A stretch of 64,000 nucleotides of DNA from an uncultured Elusimicrobiales bacterium (GCA_944327085.1 CALVGG010000005.1:80030-144029), one strand, 5' to 3'. Positions 26,985-35,153 are shown, counted from the first letter of the stretch. The notes: generated from the letters alone by a model not told the origin. A program made the numbers and translations.

Positions 26985-27188
26985 TTATTTCTCCTTTTTA
27001 AACAATTTTAAACCCCTATCCTCATCAGGGCTTTTTTTGGGGGTAATCCCCAAATCTTTTTTTAATTTTTCCACCACCGGCGCCAATACTTCATAGATAA
27101 ACTCTTTGGTAAAAGCACTGGGCGGGCGGGTATTTAGCCTATGTAAGGCTATACGTACATCCCCGCGTGTAATATGTTCTTTGGGCAT
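26985..27188 (-). CDS. Small phage protein between scaffold and capsid genes
   Basis: A 67-residue charged protein (MPKEHITRGDVRIALHRLNTR..., C-terminus KLFKKEK) with a predicted helix EVLAPVVEKLKKDLGI. It fits exactly between the scaffold stop and the capsid start, with one- and two-base gaps. I do not recognise a family. A head-assembly or decoration role is possible from context only. Confidence 0.6.
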   Translation of the reverse strand: MPKEHITRGDVRIALHRLNTRPPSAFTKEFIYEVLAPVVEKLKKDLGITPKKSPDEDRGLKLFKKEK

Positions 27189-27189
27189 A

Positions 27190-27669
27190 TCACACCCCTA
27201 CGGCGGCCTTGGTTAACTCGTCCAGCAGTTTTACTGCGGCCGGGTCTTTGGCCATAAATTTTTTGCCAAATTCTTTGTCTTTAACCAGCGCGTCCAATTT
27301 GGCCTGGGCTTCCTGCGGGGTATAAACAGCCTGGCTTGCAGGGCCGGAAGCACCTTTTACTTCCGCGTCCATGGTGGTAGAGCCAATGGCAAACATCAGT
27401 TTCATTAATTTACCAGAGCCCAAAGCGCGCTCCATAGCGTCCAGCTCGCCGGAATTTAAACCGTATTTCCGCGCGGCCTGGCGGGCCACTTCTTCGTTTT
27501 TTTGGTACTCGGCGCCCCACTCTTTTTGCAAATCGTTCATTTGCTGGGCCTGCTCTTTGGCGTAGGCTTCTTGCTGGGCGGCGCGGGCCTGTTTTACGTA
27601 TTCGTTCCAGCCTTCGGCCAGTTTGGACGCCTGGCCTTGGCTAAGCCCGGCGGAAAAAAGCACCGGCAT
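27190..27669 (-). pseudogene. Scaffold-like protein, 5'-truncated at the prophage deletion
   Basis: A remnant of 159 residues. The helical, Lys/Gln/Glu-rich sequence with LQKEWGAEYQKNEEVARQAARKYGL, a small hydrophobic helix, and TPQEAQAKLDALVKDKEFGKKFM matches the C-terminal part of podovirus scaffold proteins, which are normally much longer. Upstream of the ATG at 27669 the frame closes after a few codons inside sequence belonging to the integrase. The N-terminal part and its ribosome site appear to have been lost. The remnant could still be translated, but there is no good Shine-Dalgarno site. Confidence 0.65.
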
Positions 27670-28687
27670 AAAATATGCTGACTATGTTCTCAACGGAAAA
27701 CGTATCCGCAAAAGTTTAAAAACTAAAAACAAAGCGGTGGCTTTGCTTAAGGCTGCCCAGCTAGCAGAAGATAACGGCAAACAAAACCAGCCAGATATTT
27801 TGTGGAAAGATTTTTTATCCAAATATGAAGCGTTTATCCAAGCTAACCGTAGTAAGAATACCGTAGACATTTTTAAAAACGCCAAAAACAAATTAACATC
27901 TTGGCGCACTTTTACATATCTAAAAGAGTTAACCCCCCAGGTATTAGACGAACTAAAAACACACCTAAAAAATAATGCAAAATCTTCTTACGTGGCTGGC
28001 ATTAACCGTAGTATACGTGCCTTAAAGACTATGATGCGCCAAGCGGAAAAATGGGCTCTTATATCCCCTCAAAAATGGGAAATTGTAAGTAAATTCAAAG
28101 AGCCTAAAGGGCGCATAGAGTTTCACTCTACCCAAGAAATAGCTGCTATTTTATCCCATTTAAATAAAGATTGGCAAATAGTAGTATTACTGGGAGTTCG
28201 CGCGGGCTTACGGCGCGGTGAAATGGCTGCTTTGCGCTGGGCGGATGTGGATTTTAAAAACAACCAGCTCTATATTGCCCCCAACAAAACTGAAAAATAC
28301 CGTTTTGTACCTATGTCCCAAGACTTACGGGCCGCCTTGTTAAATGCACAAAAACGGGCCAAAAATGATTTTGTAGTTACAGTAGGGGACCCTTCTGCCC
28401 GGCAGTCGCAATACTTCTTATCTGTGGCGTATAAAAAGAAAATGGCCCACTTTGAAATGAACGGTAAAAAAATACACTGTTTTTTGCATAAATTGCGCCA
28501 TACTTTTGCCTCGCACCTAGTGCAAAACGGCGTTGATTTATATCGTGTATCAAAATTGTTAGGCCATAGCAGTATAAAAATGACAGAAATTTACGCTCAT
28601 TTGGCACCAGCAGACTTACAAACAGCTATTTTATCGCTGCCCCAAATACCCCATATTGATACTAAAAAAAATGCTGACAGCAAATAA
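27623..28687 (+). CDS. Tyrosine-type integrase, apparently 5'-truncated
   Basis: The recognisable protein begins at about 27672 with YADYVLNGKRIRKSLKTKNKAVA, the usual start of the arm-binding domain. The first 10-20 residues and the ATG are absent. The only in-frame start is a TTG at 27623, which would add residues read antisense to the scaffold gene. The core-binding domain lies at about 60-150 (numbering from that TTG). All catalytic residues are present: R197 in AGLRRGE, K225, HKLRH with H289 and R292, H315 in LLGHSS, and the nucleophile Y324. The active site is thus intact but expression is doubtful. It reads toward the tRNA, 38 bases from the att core. Confidence 0.75.
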   Translation: MDAWPWLSPAEKSTGIKYADYVLNGKRIRKSLKTKNKAVALLKAAQLAEDNGKQNQPDILWKDFLSKYEAFIQANRSKNTVDIFKNAKNKLTSWRTFTYLKELTPQVLDELKTHLKNNAKSSYVAGINRSIRALKTMMRQAEKWALISPQKWEIVSKFKEPKGRIEFHSTQEIAAILSHLNKDWQIVVLLGVRAGLRRGEMAALRWADVDFKNNQLYIAPNKTEKYRFVPMSQDLRAALLNAQKRAKNDFVVTVGDPSARQSQYFLSVAYKKKMAHFEMNGKKIHCFLHKLRHTFASHLVQNGVDLYRVSKLLGHSSIKMTEIYAHLAPADLQTAILSLPQIPHIDTKKNADSK

Positions 28688-28710
28688 AACTGTCAGCATT
28701 TTTGTCAGCA
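28671..28710 (+). terminator. Integrase terminator overlapping the right terminal repeat
   Basis: A 10-bp inverted repeat (ATGCTGACAG at 28671-28680, CTGTCAGCAT at 28690-28699) is followed by TTTTT. It overlaps the integrase stop codon. Its right half is the terminal repeat TGTCAGCATTTTTGTCAGCA (28691-28710), shared with the left prophage end at 5514-5532. Confidence 0.7.
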
Positions 28711-28725
28711 CTATAAATACAAATC

Positions 28726-28744
28726 TTTGCCCCATATGGGATTT
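28726..28744. repeat. Right attachment site core within tRNA-Arg 3' end
   Basis: Identical to the 19 bp at 5390-5408. It covers the acceptor strand and part of the T-arm of the tRNA gene, so integration kept the tRNA intact. Confidence 0.9.
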
Positions 28745-28800
28745 GAACCCATACCACCGGTTCCGAAGACCGGTACTCTATCCAGTTGAGCTAACGGGGC
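28728..28800 (-). tRNA. tRNA-Arg(UCG), prophage target
   Basis: A 73-nt cloverleaf. The acceptor GCCCCGT pairs with the 3' strand ATGGGGC. The D-arm is GCTC...GAGT, the anticodon stem CCGGT/ACCGG has loop CTTCGGA (anticodon TCG), and the T-loop is TTCAAAT. The discriminator is A and CCA is not encoded. The 3' end is the prophage attachment core. The gene has its own promoter, but its natural terminator is at 5343-5380, across the prophage. Confidence 0.93.
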
Positions 28801-28808
28801 CCGTTTTT

Positions 28809-28837
28809 ATTGTATCAATAAATTGTAGGGTATGCAA
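28809..28837 (-). promoter_or_regulatory. Promoter of tRNA-Arg
   Basis: Minus strand: -35 TTGCAT (28832-28837), a 17-base spacer, -10 TACAAT (28809-28814). Transcription would start a few bases ahead of the tRNA. Good sigma-70-type match and spacing. Confidence 0.7.
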
Positions 28838-28944
28838 AAACCAGTATATAAGGAAAGAAAAACACCGACTGAAGGCGGGGGTATTACAGGGAAAAGTAAA
28901 ATTTGGTAAAATAAAAATATCTTAATGCAGTAAGGAGTATACCT

Positions 28945-29703
28945 ATGGGTGGACATTCACACTGGGCCGGTATTAAACACAAAAAGGCCCTCGTAGACGC
29001 TAAAAAAGGTAAAGTATTTACCAAAATTTTAAGAGAAATCACCATCGCCGCCAAAATGAGCGGCGGCAACCCTGACCAAAACCCCCGCTTACGTAAAGCT
29101 ATCGACGACGCTCGCGCCGCCAATATGCCTTCCGATAACGTAAAACGCGCTATCATGAAAGGTACCGGCCAATTGCCCGGTGTTTCTTACGAAGAAATCA
29201 CTTATGAAGGCTACGGCCCCGGTTCCGTGGCGGTCATTGTGGAATGCACCACGGACAATAAAAACCGCACTTTTTCCGAAATCCGCAAAATTTTCACCAG
29301 CCACGGCGGGTCCATCGGCACGGCGGGCTGCGTGTCTTATATGTTTAAAAACAAAGGGCTTATTGTAGTAAAGAAAGAAGACATCGGCGAAGATGAACTG
29401 ATGGATTTGGCCCTGGAAGCCGGCGCCGAAGACGTGCGCACCGCGGCGGACGTGTACGAAGTAATCACCGCCCCGGAAATGGCCGCTTTGGACGCGGTTA
29501 AAAAAGCCATTGAAGCCAAAGGCATTACGCCGGTATCGGCCGATTTGTCTATGCTGCCCGATACGGAAGTAAATATTACCGACGAGCACACCGCCGAAAC
29601 CTTAATGAAAATGCTGGAAGCGCTGGACGATCACGACGACACCAAAAACGTGTACGACAACTCCAGCATTGACGAAGCGGTAGCCGCCAAATTGGAAGCA
29701 TAA
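28945..29703 (+). CDS. yebC: YebC/PmpR family protein
   Basis: A 252-residue protein with the family opening GGHSHWAGIKHKKALVDAKKGKVFTKI (usually WANIKHRK) and the core DNVKRAIMKGTG, EGYGPGSVAVIVECTTDNKNRT, FTSHGGSIGTAGCVSYMFKNKG. Members are cytoplasmic. They were described as transcription regulators and more recently as ribosome-associated factors that help translate proline stretches. AAGGAG precedes the ATG by 8 bases. It heads a run with ruvC, a common pairing in bacteria (yebC-ruvC-ruvA-ruvB). Full length, no oddity. Confidence 0.95.
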   Translation: MGGHSHWAGIKHKKALVDAKKGKVFTKILREITIAAKMSGGNPDQNPRLRKAIDDARAANMPSDNVKRAIMKGTGQLPGVSYEEITYEGYGPGSVAVIVECTTDNKNRTFSEIRKIFTSHGGSIGTAGCVSYMFKNKGLIVVKKEDIGEDELMDLALEAGAEDVRTAADVYEVITAPEMAALDAVKKAIEAKGITPVSADLSMLPDTEVNITDEHTAETLMKMLEALDDHDDTKNVYDNSSIDEAVAAKLEA

Positions 29704-29711
29704 GAGGCCGC

Positions 29712-30284
29712 TTGACCAATCAAACAACCACCGTTTTAGGTATAGACCCTGGTTTAGACAGAACGGGATGGGCCATTCTTACAAGGGATGCCCGTTCCGT
29801 TTTGTCTTTAGTGGCTTGCGGTTTAATACACACCCAGGCCGGGCAGGAATTACCCACACGGCTGGATTATATTTTCCGTCAGTTTCAGCAAATTATTCAA
29901 ACCTACGCCCCACAGCAAGTGGCTATGGAGCAAAACTTTTTTCTAAAGCGTGCCGTAACCATGGCCAACACGGTTATGACGCGCGGCGTCATTTTGCTGG
30001 CGTGCGAACAAGCCCAAAAGAAAATTACCTTTTACCCCCCAAAACGCGTAAAAATGATGTTATGCGGCACCGGCACGGCCGATAAAAAACAAGTGCAGCG
30101 CATGGTGCAGCTTACCCTAAACCTAAACAAGCCCCCCCAGCCCGACGACGTGGCCGACGCCGTGGCCATTGCCATCTGCCATTTAAAAACTGCCCCGCTA
30201 AGTAACATGATAAACGTAAAGGCGGCCTTCCTGGAAAAACTGAAAGCCGCCCGGGAACAACAAATTAAAAAAATTAGTAAATAA
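29712..30284 (+). CDS. ruvC: Crossover junction endodeoxyribonuclease RuvC
   Basis: A 190-residue Holliday-junction resolvase. The acidic site is visible: D12 in GIDPGLDRTGW, E73 in VAMEQNFF, and D145/D146/D149 in PDDVADAVAIA. It cuts four-way junctions after branch migration by RuvAB. The start is a TTG at 29712 preceded by AGAGG, 8 bases after the yebC stop. The next ruv genes lie 700 bases on, separated by a pseudopilin gene on the other strand, so the ruvCAB cluster is split. Confidence 0.93.
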   Translation: MTNQTTTVLGIDPGLDRTGWAILTRDARSVLSLVACGLIHTQAGQELPTRLDYIFRQFQQIIQTYAPQQVAMEQNFFLKRAVTMANTVMTRGVILLACEQAQKKITFYPPKRVKMMLCGTGTADKKQVQRMVQLTLNLNKPPQPDDVADAVAIAICHLKTAPLSNMINVKAAFLEKLKAAREQQIKKISK

Positions 30285-30869
30285 TTACATAATCCGCCCG
30301 TTTTTACTGCCGCTTATGGCGCGGCATAAAGGGGAGGCTTCTGCATTTTCATCAAAAGATTTAAACCCGAAAAATCCATAATCCGGGCGAAAATCCTCCG
30401 TACACCAAACTAGTAAAGTTCCTTCAGGCGGGGTAAGCGTCATTAAAATAGCAAATTGTTTGTTACTATAAGTGGCTTTAACGGGGTAGGCTTTTCCCAT
30501 TAATTTGCCGGTGGCGGACAAGCCGCCCTCTATATAAAACTGCATATGTTTACCGCGGAAGTTATTGTATCCGTAACCAAAATTGCCCCCCATATTAGGC
30601 AGTTCAATATCAAGCACATCTAAAGAGCGGTTGTATTTATTATTAGCCAAATAATAGCTTCTCTCGGCATCGGCCAGTTGTTTAAATAAAGTAACCGCTT
30701 CCGAGGCACGCGCCTTGGCCACTGCTTTTTCATATTGCGGCAACGCCACCGCCGCCAATATGCCAATAATCAGCACCACCACCAACAGTTCTATTAACGT
30801 AAAGCCTTTGTATGGGCCGGCGGAGAAGTTTTTTAAACGGGCTATTTGCCCCATATACCAGTTTTTCAT
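30285..30869 (-). CDS. Type IV pilin-like protein (pseudopilin)
   Basis: A 194-residue protein. A 22-residue basic leader ends at G, followed by FTLIELLVVVLIIGILAAVALPQYEKA, the prepilin peptidase site and the N-terminal assembly helix with the Glu at position 5. The globular part has two cysteines near the C-terminus (WCTEDF, SPLCRAI) that may form the usual disulphide loop. It sits alone on the minus strand between ruvC and ruvA, tail to tail with ruvC, stop codons adjacent. Such isolated pilin-like genes are characteristic of Elusimicrobia. Exact role unknown (pilus, secretion, or surface fibre). Confidence 0.88.
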   Translation of the reverse strand: MKNWYMGQIARLKNFSAGPYKGFTLIELLVVVLIIGILAAVALPQYEKAVAKARASEAVTLFKQLADAERSYYLANNKYNRSLDVLDIELPNMGGNFGYGYNNFRGKHMQFYIEGGLSATGKLMGKAYPVKATYSNKQFAILMTLTPPEGTLLVWCTEDFRPDYGFFGFKSFDENAEASPLCRAISGSKNGRIM

Positions 30870-30879
30870 CTTTTACCTC

Positions 30880-30921
30880 TTTTTTGATTAAATTTTGTTT
30901 CTAACAAAATTTATCAAAAAA
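30880..30921. other. AT-rich inverted repeat in the ruvA/pseudopilin divergent region
   Basis: About 19 bp on each side with a single extra base (TTTTTTGATTAAATTTTGTT ... AACAAAATTTATCAAAAAA). In the pseudopilin transcript it would form a hairpin just ahead of the AGAGG ribosome site. It may control mRNA stability or act as a regulator site. No regulator is identified. Confidence 0.55.
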
Positions 30922-31002
30922 AAAAAACAAAACAACCCCTTCCTATACAAAACAGCCCAAAAGTAAAAAGCGTGGCGCTTTTCAATATGCTAAAATGAAG
31001 AT

Positions 31003-31614
31003 ATGATAGGCTATTTAAGAGGAGAAGTGCTGGAAGTGCGGGAGGACGGCGTCCTTCTGCTGTGTGCGGGCGTGGGATATGAAGTAAATATGGCCCACTC
31101 CTGCGTGCTGGAGTTAGAAGCCGGGAAAGAAATCTCTCTATATATTTCCGAGTCTATTTCCCCTTATGACGGCACTGTGCTGTACGGTTTTTTAACCAAA
31201 GAAGACAAAGAACTTTGGACGCTTTTCAAAACCGCCATTCCCAACACGGGTGCCAAAAAAGCCTTGGAATTTTTAAACAAAGCCTTGCGCAGCGTGGCGG
31301 ATTTTCACAAGGCCATTGTTTCCAAAGACCCTAAAATTTTAACGGGCATTTTTGGCTTTACCGCCAAAACGGCTGAAAAATTAATCAACTCTTTAAAAGA
31401 CAAGATGGACGCCGTATCCATACAGGGCGAAAGCAAAATAAAAGTATTGGACGAAGCCCCCTTTATGACCCCCGTGCTGGAGGCCTTATCGGCGCTTGGG
31501 TATTCGGCCTCGGAGTCCCGCCGCGCCATTGAAAAACTTTACGCAGAAGGCGTTAACCCGAACGACAAGATAGAAAATATTATTAAAGAAGCTTTGCGGG
31601 TACTTAAAAAATGA
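31003..31614 (+). CDS. ruvA: Holliday junction branch migration protein RuvA
   Basis: A 203-residue protein with the RuvA layout: the OB-fold domain ([30 protein letters not shown]), the helix-hairpin-helix region ([23 protein letters not shown], slightly divergent from the usual GIGPK), and a C-terminal domain that contacts RuvB ([19 protein letters not shown]). It binds four-way junctions as a tetramer and loads RuvB. The stop overlaps the ruvB start by 4 bases, so the two are translationally coupled. Confidence 0.92.
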   Translation: MIGYLRGEVLEVREDGVLLLCAGVGYEVNMAHSCVLELEAGKEISLYISESISPYDGTVLYGFLTKEDKELWTLFKTAIPNTGAKKALEFLNKALRSVADFHKAIVSKDPKILTGIFGFTAKTAEKLINSLKDKMDAVSIQGESKIKVLDEAPFMTPVLEALSALGYSASESRRAIEKLYAEGVNPNDKIENIIKEALRVLKK

Positions 31615-32633
31615 GCAACCAAAACGATATTTTAGACGTTAAACAACTTAGCGAAGAAGCCGGCGGCATGGAAGCTGCCCTGCGCCCGGGCACGCTGGAC
31701 GAGTTTGTAGGGCAGGAGAATTTAAAATCCAACCTGCGCGTATTTATAGAAGCCGCCCGCGCCCGCAAAGAAGCTTTGGACCACTGCCTTTTTTACGCCC
31801 CCCCCGGCCTGGGTAAAACCACGCTGGCCAACATTTTAGCCAAAGAAATGGGCGTAAACATTAAAGTAACTTCCGGCCCGGTGCTGGCCCGCCCCGGGGA
31901 TTTGGCCGCCATGCTTACTACCGAACTGGCCGACGGCGATATTTTATTTATTGACGAAATACACCGCCTAAACCCCGCCGTGGAAGAAGCCCTTTACCCC
32001 GCCATGGAAGATTTTACCTTCTTTATTAATACCGGCAAAGGGCCTGGCTCCACCACGTTAAAACTGGCCGTGCCTAAATTTACGCTGGTGGGTGCCACCA
32101 CACGCTCCGGCCTACTTACCGGCCCGTTGCGTGACCGCTTTGGCATTGTGTTTAACTTAGGTTTTTATGAAATTTCCGAAATCACGGATATTTTGGCCCG
32201 CTCTGCCCGGCTGTTAAACATCGCGGCCGACCGGGACGGCCTGAGCGAACTGGCCAAACGCTCCCGCGGCACCCCGCGTATTGCCAACCGCCTGCTGCGC
32301 CGCGCGCGGGATTTTGCCCAAGTAAAAGGGCAGGGCGTTATCACGCAGGAAATTGCCACCCTGGCTATGAACTCGCTAGACATTGATAACGAAGGCTTAG
32401 ACAGTGTGGACAAACGCATTCTGGAAGCGTTGATTGACCGCTTTAACGGCGGCCCGGTGGGTGTGGAAAACCTGGCTATTGCCGTGTCCGAAGCGGTAGA
32501 CACGCTGACGGACGCCATAGAGCCCTATTTAATTAAAGCCGGCTTTATTGCGCGCACCCCGCGCGGGCGCGTGGCTACCCCCAAGGCCTATAAACATTTA
32601 AACCGCAAACCGGCAACGGATTTATTATTCTAA
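31611..32633 (+). CDS. ruvB: Holliday junction helicase RuvB
   Basis: A 340-residue AAA+ motor of normal length. Walker A PPGLGKTT is at about 64-71, Walker [11 protein letters not shown] at 111-120, sensor 1 GATTRSG, and the arginine-finger region GPLRDRFG. The C-terminal winged helix ([40 protein letters not shown]) is present. Hexameric rings pull DNA through the RuvA-bound junction. Overlaps ruvA by 4 bases. Confidence 0.96.
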   Translation: MSNQNDILDVKQLSEEAGGMEAALRPGTLDEFVGQENLKSNLRVFIEAARARKEALDHCLFYAPPGLGKTTLANILAKEMGVNIKVTSGPVLARPGDLAAMLTTELADGDILFIDEIHRLNPAVEEALYPAMEDFTFFINTGKGPGSTTLKLAVPKFTLVGATTRSGLLTGPLRDRFGIVFNLGFYEISEITDILARSARLLNIAADRDGLSELAKRSRGTPRIANRLLRRARDFAQVKGQGVITQEIATLAMNSLDIDNEGLDSVDKRILEALIDRFNGGPVGVENLAIAVSEAVDTLTDAIEPYLIKAGFIARTPRGRVATPKAYKHLNRKPATDLLF

Positions 32634-32635
32634 CC

Positions 32636-33808
32636 ATGAAAAAACAAATCCTTTTTTTACTCTTAGCCATTGCAGGCGCCGTGCTGATGGCGGCCTGCGC
32701 CACTCCCTCCGCGCGCCGGGCGGGGCAAGCCTCCGCCCAAACCCAAAAAGACACCACCGTGCGCGTACTGCTGGCGGAAAAACAAAAATCCGCCACGTTT
32801 AAACACTCGGGCCTTTTGTATATTTATACGAGTGACCGTTCCAAAAAATACAAAATTTCCCGTGCGGGGGCTTTATCCGCCCGGGCGCTGGGCGGCGGCA
32901 AAGTGCAAGCCGGCACCCTGCAAAGCGCCCAGCCCATTGTGCTGGAACCGGCCCCCGGCAAAACCATTACTTTTAACGGCAACGCCTACGCGGGCAAAAT
33001 TTATTTAATTCCGCAGGGCAGTGTGTTTCATATTGTGGAATATGTACCCCTGGAAACCTACCTTTACGGAGTTTTGCCCTATGAAATGAGCTACACCTGG
33101 CCCGCCGAAGCCTTAAAAACCCAAGCGGTGGCCGCGCGCACCTTCACTTTAAAAAGCATGGAAACCACCGGCAAGCGTTATTTTGATTTATATAACGATG
33201 TGCGCAGCCAAATGTACAAAGGCACCGGCAAGGTGTACCCTTCTGTAAAAACCGCGGTGGACAAAACCCGTGGGCAAGTGCTTGCGTATGAAGGCAAACT
33301 ATTCTACACCTATTACCACGGCAACTGCGGCGGCGCGACGGACAGCGTAACCAGCTGGAACCCGGGCGCCAAAGCCATCAAGCCGCTCTCCGGCGCCAAA
33401 TGCGGGTATGATAAACACGCCAAAAATTACAACTGGCAACAAACCGTATCCCGCCAGAAAGCGGAAAGTTATGCCGCTTCTTTGGGGTTAAAAGGAAAAT
33501 TAAAATCCATCAAAATCGCCCGCAAAACCGGCACCGGCCGCGCCACCAACATTACCGTGCGCACCCAAAAGGGCAGCAAAACCGTACCCTGCGGCAACTT
33601 CCGCATGGCGTTTGGTTTAAAAAGCTGCAAAATTACCAAGCTGTCTTTGCGCAAAAAAGATGTTTTGTTTAAAGGCCGCGGCTCCGGCCACGGAGTCGGC
33701 ATGTGCCAGGACGGCGCCAACGGCATGGCCAAAGCCGGCAAAGACTACAAACAAATTTTAAAAAGATATTACCCCGGGGCAAAACTCACCCCTATTAAGG
33801 ACTTATAA
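32636..33808 (+). CDS. SpoIID/LytB-domain lipoprotein
   Basis: A 390-residue protein. A lipoprotein signal ends at C21 (AVLMAAC). After a linker it carries the SpoIID domain, with the hallmarks LETYLYGVLPYEMSYTWPAEALKTQAVAARTF, NCGGATD and the C-terminal GRGSGHGVGMCQDGANGMAKAG. The family includes peptidoglycan lytic transglycosylases acting on stripped glycan, and non-sporulating bacteria often carry it. It begins two bases after ruvB and ends two bases before queA, so it is co-transcribed with DNA-repair and tRNA-modification genes. The envelope location is inferred from the lipobox. Confidence 0.88.
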   Translation: MKKQILFLLLAIAGAVLMAACATPSARRAGQASAQTQKDTTVRVLLAEKQKSATFKHSGLLYIYTSDRSKKYKISRAGALSARALGGGKVQAGTLQSAQPIVLEPAPGKTITFNGNAYAGKIYLIPQGSVFHIVEYVPLETYLYGVLPYEMSYTWPAEALKTQAVAARTFTLKSMETTGKRYFDLYNDVRSQMYKGTGKVYPSVKTAVDKTRGQVLAYEGKLFYTYYHGNCGGATDSVTSWNPGAKAIKPLSGAKCGYDKHAKNYNWQQTVSRQKAESYAASLGLKGKLKSIKIARKTGTGRATNITVRTQKGSKTVPCGNFRMAFGLKSCKITKLSLRKKDVLFKGRGSGHGVGMCQDGANGMAKAGKDYKQILKRYYPGAKLTPIKDL

Positions 33809-33810
33809 TT

Positions 33811-34848
33811 ATGGCATTTGAACGCTTTAAAAAATTAAACTTAGACCCGCTGATAGCCAAACAGCCGGCCACCCCGCGCGACAGCGCCCGCCAAATGGTG
33901 CTCCACCGCGATACCCACACCATCAAACACCGCATTTTTAGAGACATTCACGAATATCTAAACCCCGGCGACACGCTGGTAATGAACAACACCAAAGTAT
34001 TCCCCGCCAAACTGTTTGCCCACAAACCCACCGGCGGCAAGGTGGAAATTTTACTGGTGCGCCCCACCGTGAATAACCGCACCTGGGCTGTGCTTACGCG
34101 GGATTATAAAGAAGGCATCACGCTGGATTTTGGAGACGGCCTAAACGCCAAAGTGTTGGGCAAAACGGAAAATAACGAGGCTGTACTGGAATTTAATACG
34201 GACGACATCCTCCCCTTCTGCCACGCGCACGGCCTTATGCCTTTGCCCCAATATATTGAAAAAGCCCGCAAACACAGCGGCCTTACCCCCAGCATAGAAA
34301 CGGACAAAGAACGCTATCAAACCGTGTATGCCAAGTACGAAGGCTCCATCGCCGCGCCCACGGCCGGCTTTCACTTTACGCCGGAACTTTTGCAAAAAAT
34401 AAAAGACAAAGGCGTTAATATTGCCTACATTACCCTGCATGTGGGGTGGGGCACTTTTAAACCTCTGCGCGGGGAACCGCAGGAGCACCATATGCTGGCC
34501 GAACTGGGCGAAATCTCCCCCCAAACGGCCGATTTGGTAAACCAAACCCACGCCAACGGCAAGCGGGTATTTTCCGTAGGGACCACCAGCACCCGCACGC
34601 TGGAAAGCTTTACGGATGATGACCGCCACACCCACAGCGGCAAAAAATGGACGGACCTGTTCATCTACCCCGGTTATAAATTTAAAGCCATTGACTGCTT
34701 AATTACCAACTTTCACTTTCCGGACTCTACACCTTTGTGTATGACGTCCGCCTTTGCCGGCGAAGATTTTATTTACGAGGCCTACCTGCAAGCGGTGGAA
34801 AAGAAATACCGTTTCTACTCGTTTGGGGACAGCATGATGATTTTATAA
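33811..34848 (+). CDS. queA: S-adenosylmethionine:tRNA ribosyltransferase-isomerase QueA
   Basis: A 345-residue enzyme that turns 7-aminomethyl-7-deazaguanine in tRNA into epoxyqueuosine. Conserved stretches include the N-terminal domain with PRDSARQMVLHR, YLNPGDTLVMNNTKVFPAKLFAHKPTGGKVEILL, YEGSIAAPTAGFHFTPELL, ITLHVGWGTFKPL, VGTTSTRTLES and the terminal FGDSMMIL. Queuosine synthesis continues with tgt about 1 kb downstream. A structured RNA and a broken yrbL gene stand in between. Confidence 0.95.
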   Translation: MAFERFKKLNLDPLIAKQPATPRDSARQMVLHRDTHTIKHRIFRDIHEYLNPGDTLVMNNTKVFPAKLFAHKPTGGKVEILLVRPTVNNRTWAVLTRDYKEGITLDFGDGLNAKVLGKTENNEAVLEFNTDDILPFCHAHGLMPLPQYIEKARKHSGLTPSIETDKERYQTVYAKYEGSIAAPTAGFHFTPELLQKIKDKGVNIAYITLHVGWGTFKPLRGEPQEHHMLAELGEISPQTADLVNQTHANGKRVFSVGTTSTRTLESFTDDDRHTHSGKKWTDLFIYPGYKFKAIDCLITNFHFPDSTPLCMTSAFAGEDFIYEAYLQAVEKKYRFYSFGDSMMIL

Positions 34849-34910
34849 TTATTTAGTATAGTAACAATATATTTATTTTAAAAGAACAAATGTTTTAAGG
34901 AGTATTTATT

Positions 34911-35153
34911 AAAGGCGCAGCAACGCCGGGAAGTTACAATTTCACTATTTTTGGAACCGAACATTGTTTGGTGAGCTTTTAACTTAGTTAAAGGCATTCT
35001 TAACGTCCAAAAATAGTCGTTTGAGGCATAGAAAACTGGAACTGATCCCTCTGGTTTTTTATGCCAAGTGTTTTCGTGTTTTTATAAAGCACGAAAACCA
35101 CGGCTATTATATTTGGGTTACGTTAAGAAGCTCAAGTTTAATGGCCGTTTTTT
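34911..35153 (+). ncRNA. Strongly structured RNA of unknown family
   Basis: This fills the gene-free stretch 34849-35207. Going 5' to 3': a small GGCG/CGCC hairpin (34914-34927); a perfect 12-bp outer stem (34944-34955 with 35006-35017) enclosing two 3-nt-loop hairpins (34957-34971, 34976-34994); a 12-bp stem with one GU (35025-35036 with 35054-35065); a 9-bp stem (35070-35078 with 35090-35098); and a final 10-bp stem (35100-35109 with 35139-35148) followed by TTTTTT, a terminator. Consecutive non-overlapping helices are unlikely by chance. I see no signature of RNase P RNA, tmRNA, SRP RNA, 6S RNA, T-box or known preQ1 riboswitches. It may be an independent small RNA or the leader of the broken yrbL gene, or of queA read-through. 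The 5' end is not defined. Confidence 0.7.

Larger units (their letters stand above)
5390..28744. mobile_element. Defective podovirus-like prophage integrated in tRNA-Arg(UCG)
   Basis: It is bounded by two identical 19-bp copies of TTTGCCCCATATGGGATTT, one of which is the 3' end of a tRNA-Arg gene. A tyrosine integrase lies at the tRNA-proximal end. All other genes are on the minus strand in T7/P22-like late order: scaffold, capsid, tail tubular A, tail tubular B, internal virion proteins, tail fibres, lysis. At about 23.4 kb it is far shorter than a complete podovirus of this type. Terminase, portal, DNA polymerase, primase/helicase and repressor genes are all missing. The break lies at about 27670, where two 5'-truncated genes meet. 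Mobilisation would therefore need a helper, and the lysis and virion genes may persist as cryptic or repurposed functions. Confidence 0.9.

Noticed and set aside
34911..35153. RNase P RNA, tmRNA, 6S RNA, SRP RNA, T-box or preQ1 riboswitch
   Set aside because: None of their conserved sequence cores is visible; the helices do not follow those layouts.
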